Shown here: in pieces, positions 47,113 to 55,988 of the stretch | Numbering within the stretch: the first letter of the stretch is position 1 | Layout of the letters: every line of letters starts with the position of its first letter | DNA from: Pseudoalteromonas arabiensis | GTDB taxonomy: Bacteria; Pseudomonadota; Gammaproteobacteria; Enterobacterales; Alteromonadaceae | Assembly: GCF_001550155.1 (NCBI RefSeq) | Contig: NZ_LRUF01000019.1 | Coordinates: 310,001 to 374,000, forward strand | DNA: 64,000 bases | Direction: 5' to 3' | Notes under the pieces: model-generated | Told to the model about the DNA's origin: nothing | Seen by the model: only the letters and a program-made list of their open reading frames with translations | Databases searched by the model: none | Made by a program: the position numbers and the translations under genes

Positions 47113-48264
47113 TTACAGGCCAGCAGCTGCGCGAAGTGCGTCTGCTTTGTCTGTGCGCTCCCAAGGGAACTCTTCACGACCGAAGTGACCGTAAGCCGCT
47201 GTCGGTTGATAAATAGGACGCTCAAGGTCAAGCATTTGGATTAAGCCATATGGGCGAAGGTCAAAGTGCTCACGTACTAATTCGATTAGACGCGCTTCTT
47301 CTAATTTACCTGTACCAAATGTCTCGATGCTGATAGATGTTGGCTCTGCAACACCGATAGCGTAAGAAACTTGTAGCTCACACTTGTCAGCAAGGCCAGC
47401 AGCAACCACGTTTTTAGCAACGTAACGTGCAGCGTATGCAGCTGAACGGTCAACTTTTGATGGATCTTTACCAGAGAAAGCACCACCACCGTGACGAGCC
47501 ATACCACCATAAGTATCAACGATGATTTTACGACCTGTCAGACCACAGTCACCCATTGGGCCACCGATTACGAAACGGCCAGTTGGGTTGATGAAAAACT
47601 TAGTCGCGCTTGAGATAAGCTCAGCTGGAAGAACTGGCTTAATAATCGTTTCCATTACCGCTTCAACTAAGTCGTTTTGTGAGATTGAATCACAGTGTTG
47701 AGTTGAAAGAACAACGGCATCAATACCAACAGGCTTGCCATTTTCGTATGCAAACGTCACTTGAGATTTTGCATCTGGGCGTAACCAGTTAAGTTCACCG
47801 CTTTTACGAACCTCAGCTTGACGCTGAACTAAACGGTGTGAATACGTGATAGGTGCAGGCATTAACACGTCAGTTTCGTTACATGCATAACCAAACATTA
47901 AACCTTGGTCACCAGCGCCTTGCTCTTCAGGGCGAGCACGGTCAACACCTTGGTTGATATCTGGAGATTGTTTACCGATTGTGTTTAGGATTGCACACGA
48001 GTCAGCATCGAATCCCATGTCTGAGTGTGTGTAACCGATTTCACGTACTGTTTTACGTGTGATTTCTTCGATATCAACCCAAGCGCTAGTCGTGATTTCA
48101 CCACCCACCATCACCATACCGGTTTTAACGTAAGTCTCACATGCAACACGGGCATGAGAATCTTGCTCTAAAATAGCATCTAGAACCGCGTCAGAGATTT
48201 GGTCCGCGATTTTATCCGGATGACCTTCAGAAACTGATTCAGAAGTAAATAAATGTTTTGCCAT
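47113..48264 (-). CDS. metK: S-adenosylmethionine synthetase
   Basis: MetK makes S-adenosylmethionine from methionine and ATP. From the ATG at 48264 the protein has 383 residues, the usual size, starting [19 protein letters not shown]. Conserved segments include [10 protein letters not shown], the [11 protein letters not shown] loop, [17 protein letters not shown] and [19 protein letters not shown], the last a phosphate-binding P-loop. An upstream GTG would add five residues and was rejected. A MetJ-type box lies about 110 bp upstream. Confidence 0.97.
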   Translation of the reverse strand: MAKHLFTSESVSEGHPDKIADQISDAVLDAILEQDSHARVACETYVKTGMVMVGGEITTSAWVDIEEITRKTVREIGYTHSDMGFDADSCAILNTIGKQSPDINQGVDRARPEEQGAGDQGLMFGYACNETDVLMPAPITYSHRLVQRQAEVRKSGELNWLRPDAKSQVTFAYENGKPVGIDAVVLSTQHCDSISQNDLVEAVMETIIKPVLPAELISSATKFFINPTGRFVIGGPMGDCGLTGRKIIVDTYGGMARHGGGAFSGKDPSKVDRSAAYAARYVAKNVVAAGLADKCELQVSYAIGVAEPTSISIETFGTGKLEEARLIELVREHFDLRPYGLIQMLDLERPIYQPTAAYGHFGREEFPWERTDKADALRAAAGL

Positions 48265-48366
48265 TGTATTTCTGCTCACAAATATTGCGCTTCACATACG
48301 TCGGTAATAGCGCTAAAAAATTAAGGGGCGTATTTTATCTAAAACAAATATGTTTGCATAGTAATT

Positions 48367-48382
48367 TTACGCCTAGACGTCT
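48367..48382 (-). promoter_or_regulatory. Probable MetJ operator upstream of metK
   Basis: One perfect met box AGACGTCT (48375-48382) is preceded by a second 8-mer matching 5 of 8 positions. Two tandem boxes are the minimum MetJ site, and metK belongs to the MetJ regulon in E. coli. Confidence 0.5.
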
Positions 48383-48530
48383 ATTTAAAATTACTAATAA
48401 CATTTCGTTCTTAATAAACAGTAATAATAGGTGCATTTAATACGGATTTTTAATTGCACTGTACCCTTACATTAAGTAAGAATGGTGCCTTACACACAAC
48501 CAGCGCAAATACATAAAGGTAGGAGAATTC

Positions 48531-50522
48531 ATGCCATCACGCAAAGAACTTGCAAATGCTATTCGCGTCTTATCAATGGACGCAGTACAACAGGCCAAAT
48601 CTGGTCACCCTGGCGCCCCTATGGGCATGGCAGATATCGCAGAAGTACTATGGCGCGATTATCTAAAGCACAACCCAACGAATCCAGAGTGGGCAGACCG
48701 CGATCGATTTATTCTTTCAAATGGTCACGGTTCAATGCTGATCTATTCTCTTCTACATTTAAGTGGTTATGATCTGCCGTTAGAAGAAATTAAAAATTTC
48801 CGTCAAATGCACTCAAAAACACCAGGCCACCCAGAATATGGGTATGCACCAGGTATTGAGACCACTACGGGCCCATTAGGTCAAGGGATCACAAATGCGG
48901 TTGGTATGGCGATTGCCGAAAAAGCACTTGCTGCACAGTTTAACCGTGAAGGTCACGATATTGTTGACCACTTCACCTATGCGTTCATGGGCGACGGCTG
49001 TTTAATGGAAGGTATTTCACACGAAGCCTGTTCATTAGCGGGTACATTAGGTCTAGGTAAACTAGTTGCGTTTTGGGATGACAACGGCATCTCAATTGAT
49101 GGTGAAGTGGAAGGTTGGTTCAGCGATGACACGCCAGCGCGCTTCAAAGCATACGGTTGGCACGTAGTAAGCGATGTAGATGGGCACGATCCTGATGCAA
49201 TTCGCGCCGCTATCGAAGAAGCACGTAGCATCACCGATAAACCATCACTTATTTGTTGTAAAACAGTGATTGGCTACGGTTCACCGAATAAATCAGGTAG
49301 CCATGACTGTCACGGTGCGCCACTCGGTGAAGATGAAATCACAGCATCTCGTGAGTTCCTAGGTTGGACTGGCGAAGCATTTGAAATCCCAGCTGATATT
49401 TACAGCGAATGGGATGGCAAAGAAAAAGGTAAGCAACTAGAAGCAAGCTGGGACGAAAAATTTGCTGCTTACGCAAGTGCACACCCTGAACTTGCTGCTG
49501 AGTTTAAACGCCGTACAAAAGGTGAATTACCAGCTGATTGGGCTGAAAAGTCACAAGCTTACATCGAAGAGCTGCAAGCAAACCCAGCAAATCCAGCAAC
49601 ACGTAAAGCATCACAAAATGCATTAAACGCATTTGGTCCGTTATTACCAGAATTCATGGGTGGCTCTGCTGATCTTGCGGGTTCTAACTTAACACTTTGG
49701 GATGGCTCAAAAGGCTTAGAAGCAAACGATGCAAGTGGTAACTACATTTTCTACGGTGTACGTGAATTTGGTATGTCGGCAATTATGAACGGTATTGCAC
49801 TGCATAAAGGCTTTATTCCTTATGGTGCTACATTCTTAATGTTTATGGAATACGCTCGTAACGCAGTACGTATGGCGGCATTGATGAAGCAGCCAAGCAT
49901 CTTCGTTTATACGCACGATTCAATCGGTCTAGGTGAAGATGGTCCGACGCACCAACCGGTAGAGCAAATTGCTAGCATGCGTTTAACGCCAAACCTTGTT
50001 AACTGGCGTCCATGTGACCAAGTTGAGTCTGCGATTGCATGGCAACAAGCGATTGAGCGTAAAGACGGCCCAACATCACTGATTTTCACTCGTCAAGGCC
50101 TTGAGCAACAAACGCGTACTGCACAGCAACTAAGCGACGTGAAAAAAGGGGGTTACGTACTGAGCTGTGACGGTGAGCCAGAGCTTATCCTTATCGCCAC
50201 AGGTTCTGAAGTACAGCTTGCACAAGATGCAGCAACAGAGCTACGTTCACAAGGTAAAAAAGTACGCGTTGTCTCTATGCCTTCAACTGATTTATTTGAT
50301 GAGCAAGACGCTGCATATAAAGAAAGCGTACTACCAGCAAGCGTAACACGCCGCGTAGCAATCGAAGCGGGCATCGCAGACTACTGGTATAAATATGTAG
50401 GCCTAAATGGCGCAGTAGTCGGTATGACCACCTTTGGTGAGTCAGCACCTGCAGGCGAGCTATTCAAGCACTTTGGTTTCACTGTTGAAAACGTCGTAAA
50501 CAAAGCAAACGCTTTGTTCTAA
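48531..50522 (+). CDS. tkt: Transketolase
   Basis: This thiamine-diphosphate enzyme moves two-carbon units between sugar phosphates in the pentose phosphate pathway. The 663-residue protein matches bacterial transketolase throughout: [21 protein letters not shown] at the start, the ThDP motif GDGCLMEG near residue 155, [10 protein letters not shown] near 380 and [14 protein letters not shown] near 465. AGGAG lies 6 bases before the ATG. It is monocistronic, ending in a very strong terminator, and divergent from metK. Confidence 0.97.
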   Translation: MPSRKELANAIRVLSMDAVQQAKSGHPGAPMGMADIAEVLWRDYLKHNPTNPEWADRDRFILSNGHGSMLIYSLLHLSGYDLPLEEIKNFRQMHSKTPGHPEYGYAPGIETTTGPLGQGITNAVGMAIAEKALAAQFNREGHDIVDHFTYAFMGDGCLMEGISHEACSLAGTLGLGKLVAFWDDNGISIDGEVEGWFSDDTPARFKAYGWHVVSDVDGHDPDAIRAAIEEARSITDKPSLICCKTVIGYGSPNKSGSHDCHGAPLGEDEITASREFLGWTGEAFEIPADIYSEWDGKEKGKQLEASWDEKFAAYASAHPELAAEFKRRTKGELPADWAEKSQAYIEELQANPANPATRKASQNALNAFGPLLPEFMGGSADLAGSNLTLWDGSKGLEANDASGNYIFYGVREFGMSAIMNGIALHKGFIPYGATFLMFMEYARNAVRMAALMKQPSIFVYTHDSIGLGEDGPTHQPVEQIASMRLTPNLVNWRPCDQVESAIAWQQAIERKDGPTSLIFTRQGLEQQTRTAQQLSDVKKGGYVLSCDGEPELILIATGSEVQLAQDAATELRSQGKKVRVVSMPSTDLFDEQDAAYKESVLPASVTRRVAIEAGIADYWYKYVGLNGAVVGMTTFGESAPAGELFKHFGFTVENVVNKANALF

Positions 50523-50541
50523 GCTTTAGCTGCTAAAATTT

Positions 50542-50580
50542 AAAAGCCCGCGCTGTATCACCACAGCGCGGGCTTTTTTT
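50542..50580 (+). terminator. Terminator of tkt
   Basis: A perfect 15-bp GC-rich stem (AAAAGCCCGCGCTGT/ACAGCGCGGGCTTTT) with a 6-base loop and T-run lies 19 bp after the stop. Confidence 0.95.
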
Positions 50581-50630
50581 ATGGCGGTTTGGTGAGCGAA
50601 GTGAAATCCAAACAGACTCGAAGCTGTCAG

Positions 50631-50670
50631 TTTTAGCTGCAAGCCTTAAGTTTTAAGCTTTAAGTTAAAA
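50631..50670. repeat. Short degenerate TTAAG-rich repeat
   Basis: The stretch holds AGCTGCAAGC followed by overlapping CTTAAG, TTTTAAGC and TTTAAG units. The 10-mer AGCTGCAAGC recurs inverted near 54783. It resembles low-complexity dispersed repeats of Pseudoalteromonas genomes; the family is not established here. Confidence 0.4.
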
Positions 50671-50765
50671 ATTACCTCACCTTAGGCGTGAAATTTATTT
50701 CGCGCGAAAACTTATGCTTTTTGGTTGAATACCAGAAGTTAGATTTGAGCCTGTTAAATGAGGCG

Positions 50766-51065
50766 TTATACGCCAAAAATTGGATTCACATCCATACTTT
50801 TGTGGAGAATACGGATAACCTCTATATTTTGACTGCCGATTTGACGATAAAAGATTACGTGGCTTCCTTGTGGAAATTTTCTGTAGCCATCGCGAATTTC
50901 GTCACAGGTTTTACCAATGTCAGGGTTTTCGGCTAACAGCCAGAATGAGTCATCAAACTGTTTTAGATAAATATTTCGCTGTTCACGACCCCAGCGCAAA
51001 GAGGTAAATAAAGCTATATCTCTTAAATCAGATTTCGCCTTGTTAGTTAATTGAAAGGGTCTCAT
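50766..51065 (-). CDS. parE: ParE-family toxin
   Basis: This 99-residue RelE/ParE-superfamily toxin has FQLTNKAKSDLRDIALFT at the N-terminus, RNIYLKQFDDSFWLLAENPDIG in the helical hairpin, and the C-terminal VIRILHKSMD strand-helix typical of ParE. ParE toxins poison DNA gyrase; RelE-type relatives cut mRNA. The ParE reading is favoured because the antitoxin is ParD-like. Its start overlaps the antitoxin stop by 4 bp, the normal antitoxin-first order. The pair sits between core genes tkt and ppnP, suggesting insertion of an accessory module. Confidence 0.9.
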   Translation of the reverse strand: MRPFQLTNKAKSDLRDIALFTSLRWGREQRNIYLKQFDDSFWLLAENPDIGKTCDEIRDGYRKFPQGSHVIFYRQIGSQNIEVIRILHKSMDVNPIFGV

Positions 51066-51304
51066 TTTCTCTCTTCGTTATCTAACTCATTGATAAACGA
51101 ATCAAGATCATAATCCGAAACTCCACTCTCTTCACCTTCAACAAGTAGTTGGCGTAAAGTGTTCATTTTAGTTTCTTGGGTTTCAAGTAAACGTAAAGCG
51201 GAGCGAATGACTTCACTTGCCGAGCCATAGCGACCGCTCTGAATTTGATTAGCAATAAAACTGTCAAAATGGTCACCCAAAGTAATGCTAGTGTTCTTAG
51301 CCAT
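51062..51304 (-). CDS. parD: ParD-family antitoxin
   Basis: This 80-residue antitoxin has an N-terminal ribbon-helix-helix DNA-binding domain (TSITLGDHFDSFIANQIQSG, then RYGSASEVIRSALRLLE) and an acidic, flexible C-terminus that would wrap and neutralise the toxin. It is the first gene of the pair, with a palindromic operator 13-40 bp upstream for autorepression. The SGRYGSASEVIR segment is a signature of the ParD family. Confidence 0.92.
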   Translation of the reverse strand: MAKNTSITLGDHFDSFIANQIQSGRYGSASEVIRSALRLLETQETKMNTLRQLLVEGEESGVSDYDLDSFINELDNEERK

Positions 51305-51317
51305 AATATAGCCCTTA

Positions 51318-51344
51318 ATACCAATATATACCTAATTATGGTAT
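51318..51344 (-). promoter_or_regulatory. Operator of the parDE operon
   Basis: ATACC occurs at 51318 and 51328 as a 10-bp-spaced direct repeat, followed by GGTAT at 51340 that forms a perfect inverted repeat with the second copy (7-base spacer). Helical spacing and location just upstream of parD fit binding of several ParD dimers over a TATATT -10 element. Confidence 0.6.
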
Positions 51345-51420
51345 CAGTTAGGCTTGAATTCAAGGTGCGCATAAAGTATTCAGCCATATTTTTTTGAACG
51401 CAAATTAAAGTGAGAGATAT

Positions 51421-51436
51421 TCGTGCTAAAGCACGA
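51421..51436. repeat. REP-like palindrome
   Basis: A perfect 7-bp stem (TCGTGCT/AGCACGA) with a 2-base centre lies in the gene-free 51305-51574 interval. A T-run is absent, so it is not a terminator. Apart from it and the parDE operator I see nothing else in that interval. Confidence 0.4.
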
Positions 51437-51574
51437 CCTACCATGCTTGCAAGATCGGCTTATAGCTAACTACGGCTAAACGGACTTGATTATTTCTCAC
51501 TCAGCTCCCCTTGAATACTAAACTAACAACTGGCAATGTCTATACGTTAATAATAAAACATAACAGGAGTGAGT

Positions 51575-51886
51575 ATGACTCAGTTTGACAGTGTAAGTGT
51601 TGTAAAAAAAGCCAATGTGTATTTTGATGGTAAAGTGTCAAGCCGTGTTGTGCTTTTTGCCGATGGCAGTACTAAAACACTGGGCTTTATGCAACCAGGT
51701 GAGTTTGAGTTTGGCACAAATCAAAAAGAGCACATGGAGCTGCTAGCGGGTGAGTGGCAAGTATTACTGCCTGACGAAACACAGTGGCAAACGATGAAGG
51801 CGGGAGATTCATTCAATGTAGATGCGAACGTTACCTTCTGTGTCAAGGTAACTGATTTCGCTGATTACTGTTGCTCGTACACTTAA
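51575..51886 (+). CDS. ppnP: Pyrimidine/purine nucleoside phosphorylase (YaiE family)
   Basis: This 103-residue cupin-fold protein of the PpnP/YaiE (DUF1255) family breaks down several nucleosides by phosphorolysis. The protein keeps [13 protein letters not shown], the [28 protein letters not shown] core and an FxV-x-A-x-V-x-FCVKV end that match the family, and its length is normal. The ATG at 51575 has AGGAG 5 bases upstream; a GTG two codons earlier lies inside the ribosome-binding site. It is monocistronic. Confidence 0.93.
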   Translation: MTQFDSVSVVKKANVYFDGKVSSRVVLFADGSTKTLGFMQPGEFEFGTNQKEHMELLAGEWQVLLPDETQWQTMKAGDSFNVDANVTFCVKVTDFADYCCSYT

Positions 51887-51908
51887 TGAGCAGTTGTTAA
51901 CCTTTGTG

Positions 51909-51933
51909 AAAGCCCGTGTGATGCGGGCTTTTG
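51909..51933 (+). terminator. Terminator of ppnP
   Basis: The stem AAAGCCCG/CGGGCTTT with a 7-base loop and T residues lies 22 bp after the stop. Confidence 0.85.
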
Positions 51934-51952
51934 CATATTTTATCTGCAAAGC

Positions 51953-51966
51953 ATGATCTAAATCAT
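51953..51966 (+). promoter_or_regulatory. FNR-like palindrome upstream of hpf
   Basis: ATGAT-CTAA-ATCAT has the FNR half-site core TGAT-N4-ATCA with perfect symmetry. It differs from the E. coli consensus TTGAT-N4-ATCAA only in the outer bases. It lies about 100 bp before hpf, where a promoter-proximal site is plausible. Confidence 0.4.
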
Positions 51967-52067
51967 TTGTGGTTACAATCAATTACTAATTATCTGTAAT
52001 TTTCGCTTGTGTTAATTCAATTCGCCCCCAATACTAACTGTGAGGTAACAAGAAAAAAGGATACCCT

Positions 52068-52424
52068 ATGAAGATTAATATTTCTGGTCATCATGTTGAC
52101 GTTACTGAGGCTGTTAGAGCTCACATCAACGAGAAATTCTCGAAAATTGCTAGCCATTTTCCATCATTAATATCACTCGATATTATTCTTTCAAAAGAAC
52201 ATCACAAGTATCAAGCTGAGATCAGTACCACTTATGAAGGTACGCGTTTATCAGTTAAAGGAGAAGATGACGTGATGTATCCGGCTATCGCAAGCGCGGC
52301 TAAAAAACTCGATGCATCACTTAAACATCGAAAAGGGCAAATGAAAGCCAAATTACATGAAAAACCGGTCAGTACCACGCCGGAAATCGCCCACGAAATC
52401 ATTCAAGAAATGGATCTGAGCTAA
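52068..52424 (+). CDS. hpf: Ribosome hibernation promoting factor, short form
   Basis: This 118-residue protein of the HPF/YfiA family binds the 30S subunit in stationary phase and blocks translation. Family signatures are MKINISGHHVDVTEAVRAHI at the N-terminus and YPAIASAAKKLDASLKHRKG in the second helix, with a lysine-rich surface. The short C-terminal tail lacks the dimerisation domain of long HPF. AAAAGGA precedes the ATG. It is alone here and not beside rpoN as in enterobacteria, so a second paralog elsewhere is possible. Confidence 0.93.
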   Translation: MKINISGHHVDVTEAVRAHINEKFSKIASHFPSLISLDIILSKEHHKYQAEISTTYEGTRLSVKGEDDVMYPAIASAAKKLDASLKHRKGQMKAKLHEKPVSTTPEIAHEIIQEMDLS

Positions 52425-52467
52425 TTACAATGTGCTAGCCTGAAGTGGCTAGCCTATACTAAAATTG

Positions 52468-52500
52468 AAAAGCCATCCGCTTCATAGCGGTTGGCTTTTT
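52468..52500 (+). terminator. Terminator of hpf
   Basis: The stem AAAAGCCA-x-CCGC/GCGG-x-TGGCTTTT with a 6-base loop runs into a T-run. Confidence 0.88.
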
Positions 52501-52588
52501 TGGTTTTTACTTTCTACCTTATCCAACTTCCAATCTCATCTAAAACGCTGTAAGTTGCTTGTAACTAAGAATAAAACACACAAAACCT

Positions 52589-53836
52589 ATGCAATCAGCA
52601 GTATCAAATTGGCAATCTAAATTAAATGCTTTAGGGCCGGGTATTTTAATGGCTACAGCGGCAATTGGTGGCTCGCATTTAGTGGCGTCAACACAAGCAG
52701 GATCGTTATTCGGTTGGCAGCTATTTTGGCTAATCATTGTAGTAAATATATTAAAGTACCCATTTTTTCGATTTGGTATGGAATACACCTTAGCCACTAA
52801 ACAAAGTTTAGTTGAGGGTTATAAGCAAAAAGGACCAGGCTACTTTTATAGTTTTATTGCGCTGAATATTGTTGCGGCTGTGGTGAATACCGCAGGAGTA
52901 TTACTATTAACGGCCAGCTTGTTGCACTATGCGTTACCCATAAGTATCTCGGTTACACTGTTGTGCTGGCTGATTTTGGCTGTGTGTTTGCTTATTTTGT
53001 TATTGGGGCACTTTAAGGCGCTCGATAATGTTTCAAAGCTTATTATGGGGCTACTTACTGTAACAACCGTCGCTGCGTTGATTGTAGCTATTAACAATGG
53101 TGCTATAAACCATGCAGTAGTGGCACCTGCTGACTATGTGGGCCCATCGCCGTATGAACTTGCCATGCTAGGCTTTATGGTGGCACTTATGGGCTGGATG
53201 CCAGCACCTATCGAAATTTCAGCGATTAGCTCGTTATGGCTAAAAGAAAAGCAACATCAACAAGCGGTGACAAAACAACAAGGCTTGTTTGATTTTAATT
53301 TGGGTTACTGGCTTACCGCAGCACTTGCGCTCGTGTTTTTTTCATTAGGTGTTTTGGTGCAATATGGTCACGTACAGGCCGTTCAATTAGGTGGCGTGGC
53401 GTTTGCCAAACAGTTGATTGATATGTATGCACTCACCATGGGGGAGTGGGCAAGGCCGCTGGTTTCAGGTATCGCTTTTTTATGTATGTTTGGTACCACG
53501 CTGACGGTACTTGACGGCTACGCCAGAACATTAAATGAGTCGCATAAATTGCTACCCGTTAAACAGTCAAAACATAGCTTGAATATGTGGCTATTATTAC
53601 AAGCATTTGCAGGCATGGCAGTGATTTTATTTTTTAAATCAGCCCTTGGGCCAATGCTTACCTTTGCAATGACCCTCGCTTTTGTCACGACCCCTGTATT
53701 TGCATGGCTGAACTTTAGCTTAGTGCGTTCAGAAGCCAGTATTCATCATTCAACCTTACTTCGCATATTGAGCTGGTTAGGCTTAGCTTATTTGGTGGGC
53801 TTTGCGGTGGTGTTTTTGGTTTGGAAAATTACGTAA
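52589..53836 (+). CDS. Nramp-superfamily transporter with non-canonical metal-site motif
   Basis: This 415-residue inner-membrane protein has about eleven membrane segments and Nramp-like features: GPGILMATAAIGGSHLVAS in the first segment and a broken sixth segment with LMGWMPAPIEI. Canonical Nramp manganese/iron transporters carry DPGN in the first segment, whose Asp and Asn bind the metal; here that place reads GGSH. A sixth-segment Met is kept. The protein therefore belongs to a divergent branch and its substrate cannot be taken to be a divalent metal. There is no clear ribosome-binding site before the ATG and no metal-responsive site is visible. Confidence 0.85.
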   Translation: MQSAVSNWQSKLNALGPGILMATAAIGGSHLVASTQAGSLFGWQLFWLIIVVNILKYPFFRFGMEYTLATKQSLVEGYKQKGPGYFYSFIALNIVAAVVNTAGVLLLTASLLHYALPISISVTLLCWLILAVCLLILLLGHFKALDNVSKLIMGLLTVTTVAALIVAINNGAINHAVVAPADYVGPSPYELAMLGFMVALMGWMPAPIEISAISSLWLKEKQHQQAVTKQQGLFDFNLGYWLTAALALVFFSLGVLVQYGHVQAVQLGGVAFAKQLIDMYALTMGEWARPLVSGIAFLCMFGTTLTVLDGYARTLNESHKLLPVKQSKHSLNMWLLLQAFAGMAVILFFKSALGPMLTFAMTLAFVTTPVFAWLNFSLVRSEASIHHSTLLRILSWLGLAYLVGFAVVFLVWKIT

Positions 53837-53855
53837 GCTTTGTTTCATGTTATTA

Positions 53856-54722
53856 CTATGGTGCTTGTATATCTCCAATAGCTTGATTTATTTTAGATAG
53901 GTAATCATCAATAAGTTTAAGCTTTTCTCTGAGGATGTTTGATAAAATAGGGTTTAAGTTGCTTTTTTCTAGGTGATTTAAATTAAGAAGCTTATTTACA
54001 TCATTTAGCATCAGATGAGTTTTATCCAAATATACTTTTTTATCTTTGATTTCTAGCTTTTCTGCTTCTAATTTTTTATTTTTATCTATGATTGCCCTAT
54101 TTTCTTCATTGACTTCATTTAAATCGTTAATGGAATTATTAATTTCATTTTTCAGCTTGAATATTTCATCGTTTGCTAATGACGCTTCACTTTCACTTTG
54201 AGTCAACTTGCTTTTTAAGTTGCTGATGCTTTTTTGTAACTCTCCTATATCATTTAATAGTTCGGATTTTTCATCGTTTAGTTTGACTATGTCTGCTCGT
54301 AATTTATTTTCTTTACTTTTAACTTCTTCATTGATATTGACTAATTCATAATTTTTAGATTTTAAACTGGCAATTTCCTCTAAAGCTCTAGAGTGTTCTT
54401 CGGAACTAATCATCTCTTTCCAGTTATGCTTATGTAACCATTTATTGTACTCATTTTCAGCCAACCTTCTAAACAATTCTACTAGGTTGTTTAGCCAAGG
54501 AATAAAAATTATTATTGCAATTGAAATTGTCAAGGGAGCCATGAATTCCCAATCATATGGTATTGCATTAAGCTTTATACTTGGTTTAAGTGGCTCATTG
54601 ATAAACCAATAAATAAGCTTCCAATTCCAAGTACACGATACCCAAAAAACGGTAAATATAAATGGGCTTGCTAAACGCTCTCTAAATAAGTCTATAATTC
54701 CATTATCAGCTTGATGAGGCAT
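53856..54722 (-). CDS. Hypothetical membrane-anchored coiled-coil protein (AT-rich)
   Basis: The 288-residue protein has two membrane segments near the N-terminus (about residues 18-40 and 60-76) separated by a short loop. A cytoplasmic coiled coil of about 150 residues follows, rich in Lys, Glu, Asn and Leu (NEEVKSKENKLRADIVKLND and similar heptads). The codon use is visibly more A/T-rich than that of flanking genes, suggesting recent arrival. It lies between the transporter and the VWA/MoxR pair, with no conserved neighbour. I recognise no family. Membrane coiled-coil proteins of this shape occur in phage defence and as structural scaffolds, but no enzymatic motif is seen here. Confidence 0.7.
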   Translation of the reverse strand: MPHQADNGIIDLFRERLASPFIFTVFWVSCTWNWKLIYWFINEPLKPSIKLNAIPYDWEFMAPLTISIAIIIFIPWLNNLVELFRRLAENEYNKWLHKHNWKEMISSEEHSRALEEIASLKSKNYELVNINEEVKSKENKLRADIVKLNDEKSELLNDIGELQKSISNLKSKLTQSESEASLANDEIFKLKNEINNSINDLNEVNEENRAIIDKNKKLEAEKLEIKDKKVYLDKTHLMLNDVNKLLNLNHLEKSNLNPILSNILREKLKLIDDYLSKINQAIGDIQAP

Positions 54723-54799
54723 ATCTTTATTATTCCTAGCTTTAAAAATGTTTAAGCGATTTAAATCACATCTGCAATTTTTGCTTGCAGCTTACGGCC

Positions 54800-55987
54800 T
54801 TAACTTAATTCCCTAATTGCATTACTAATTCCATCGAGCGTGAGTGGATACATACGGTTGTCCATTAACTGCTTTATAAAATCAATTGATTGATAATAAT
54901 GCCAGTGTTCAACAGGTTGTGGATTAAGCCAAGCGACTTTATCAAAATGGTTGGTGATACGGTTTAGCCAAGCACTGCCTGGCTCTTCATTCCAATGCTC
55001 GACACTGCCCCCAGGGTAGGCGATTTCATAGGGGCCCATAGTAGCATCGCCAACAAAAATGACCTTGTAATCGCTGGTGAACTTGTTAATCAAGGTCTTG
55101 GTATCAATCACGTTTGTGTGACGACGTTCGTTGTCTTGCCAAACATGCTCATACAAACAGTTATGAAAATAGTAAAATTCAAGGTGTTTAAACTCGCTGT
55201 GGGCGGCGCTAAATAACTCTTCGCAAGTATGGATGTAGTCATCCATTGAACCGCCGATATCAAACAGCATCAACACTTTTACCGCATTGTGGCGCTCTGG
55301 TGCCATTTTTACATCGAGCATGCCGCCTTGCTTTGCGGTAGCGCGGATGGTTTCGGTTAAATCCAGTGTATCGCTAGCGCCAGTGCGGGCAAATTTACGC
55401 AGTTTTTTAAGGGCAAGCTTAATGGTGCGTGAGCCGATTTCACGGTCACTGTCGAGGTTGCGGTAGCTGCGTTTATCCCATACTTTTACAGCACGGCGAT
55501 GTCGGTTACCGTCTTGACCAATGCGCACACCTTCAGGGTTATAACCATAGGCGCCAAACGGCGATGTGCCGCCTGTGCCAACCCACTTATTGCCGCCTGC
55601 ATGGCGCTTTTGCTGTTCTTCAAGGCGCTGCTTGAGGGTTTCCATGAGTTTATCAAGGCCACCCATAGCGTGTAATTGCGCTTTTTCTTCGTCGCTTAGA
55701 TGCTTTTCGAACTCTTTGCGTAGCCAATCATCAGGCAAGGCATGTTGCTGTTTTAAGCTTTCGAGCAGATCAAGGTCAGCAATCCCACTAAAGTAATCAG
55801 CAAAGGCTTTATCAAAGCGGTCAAAATGGGTTTCATCTTTCACCATGATGGTACGCGCTAAGTAATAAAATGCATCAACATCGGCAAAAATAACTCCTTG
55901 CTTGAGCGCATTGATCAAATCAAGTAGCTCTCGCAAACTAACCGGTAAGCGGTACTCGCGTAGCTTAAAGAAAAACGCAATTAACAT
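54800..55987 (-). CDS. VWA domain protein, CoxE-like, paired with MoxR ATPase
   Basis: This 395-residue cytoplasmic protein has an N-terminal CoxE-like helical region (FFKLREYRLPVSLRELLDLI, about residues 1-200). A von Willebrand A domain follows, with the metal-site motif FDIGGSMDD and a VIFVGDATMGPYEIAYPGG segment. It begins 1 base after the MoxR gene stop. MoxR/VWA pairs act as chaperone-like machines that activate or insert cofactors into large enzymes in other bacteria. The client here is not indicated by neighbours. Confidence 0.88.
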   Translation of the reverse strand: MLIAFFFKLREYRLPVSLRELLDLINALKQGVIFADVDAFYYLARTIMVKDETHFDRFDKAFADYFSGIADLDLLESLKQQHALPDDWLRKEFEKHLSDEEKAQLHAMGGLDKLMETLKQRLEEQQKRHAGGNKWVGTGGTSPFGAYGYNPEGVRIGQDGNRHRRAVKVWDKRSYRNLDSDREIGSRTIKLALKKLRKFARTGASDTLDLTETIRATAKQGGMLDVKMAPERHNAVKVLMLFDIGGSMDDYIHTCEELFSAAHSEFKHLEFYYFHNCLYEHVWQDNERRHTNVIDTKTLINKFTSDYKVIFVGDATMGPYEIAYPGGSVEHWNEEPGSAWLNRITNHFDKVAWLNPQPVEHWHYYQSIDFIKQLMDNRMYPLTLDGISNAIRELS

Positions 55988-55988
55988 C

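Noticed and set aside
48482-48772. 96-residue plus-strand frame at the start of tkt
   Set aside because: It overlaps the well-supported transketolase start in another frame, has low-complexity composition and no independent signals.
50688-50936. 82-residue plus-strand frame antisense to parE
   Set aside because: The minus-strand ParE/ParD pair explains the region, with proper overlap and operator; the antisense frame shows no motif.
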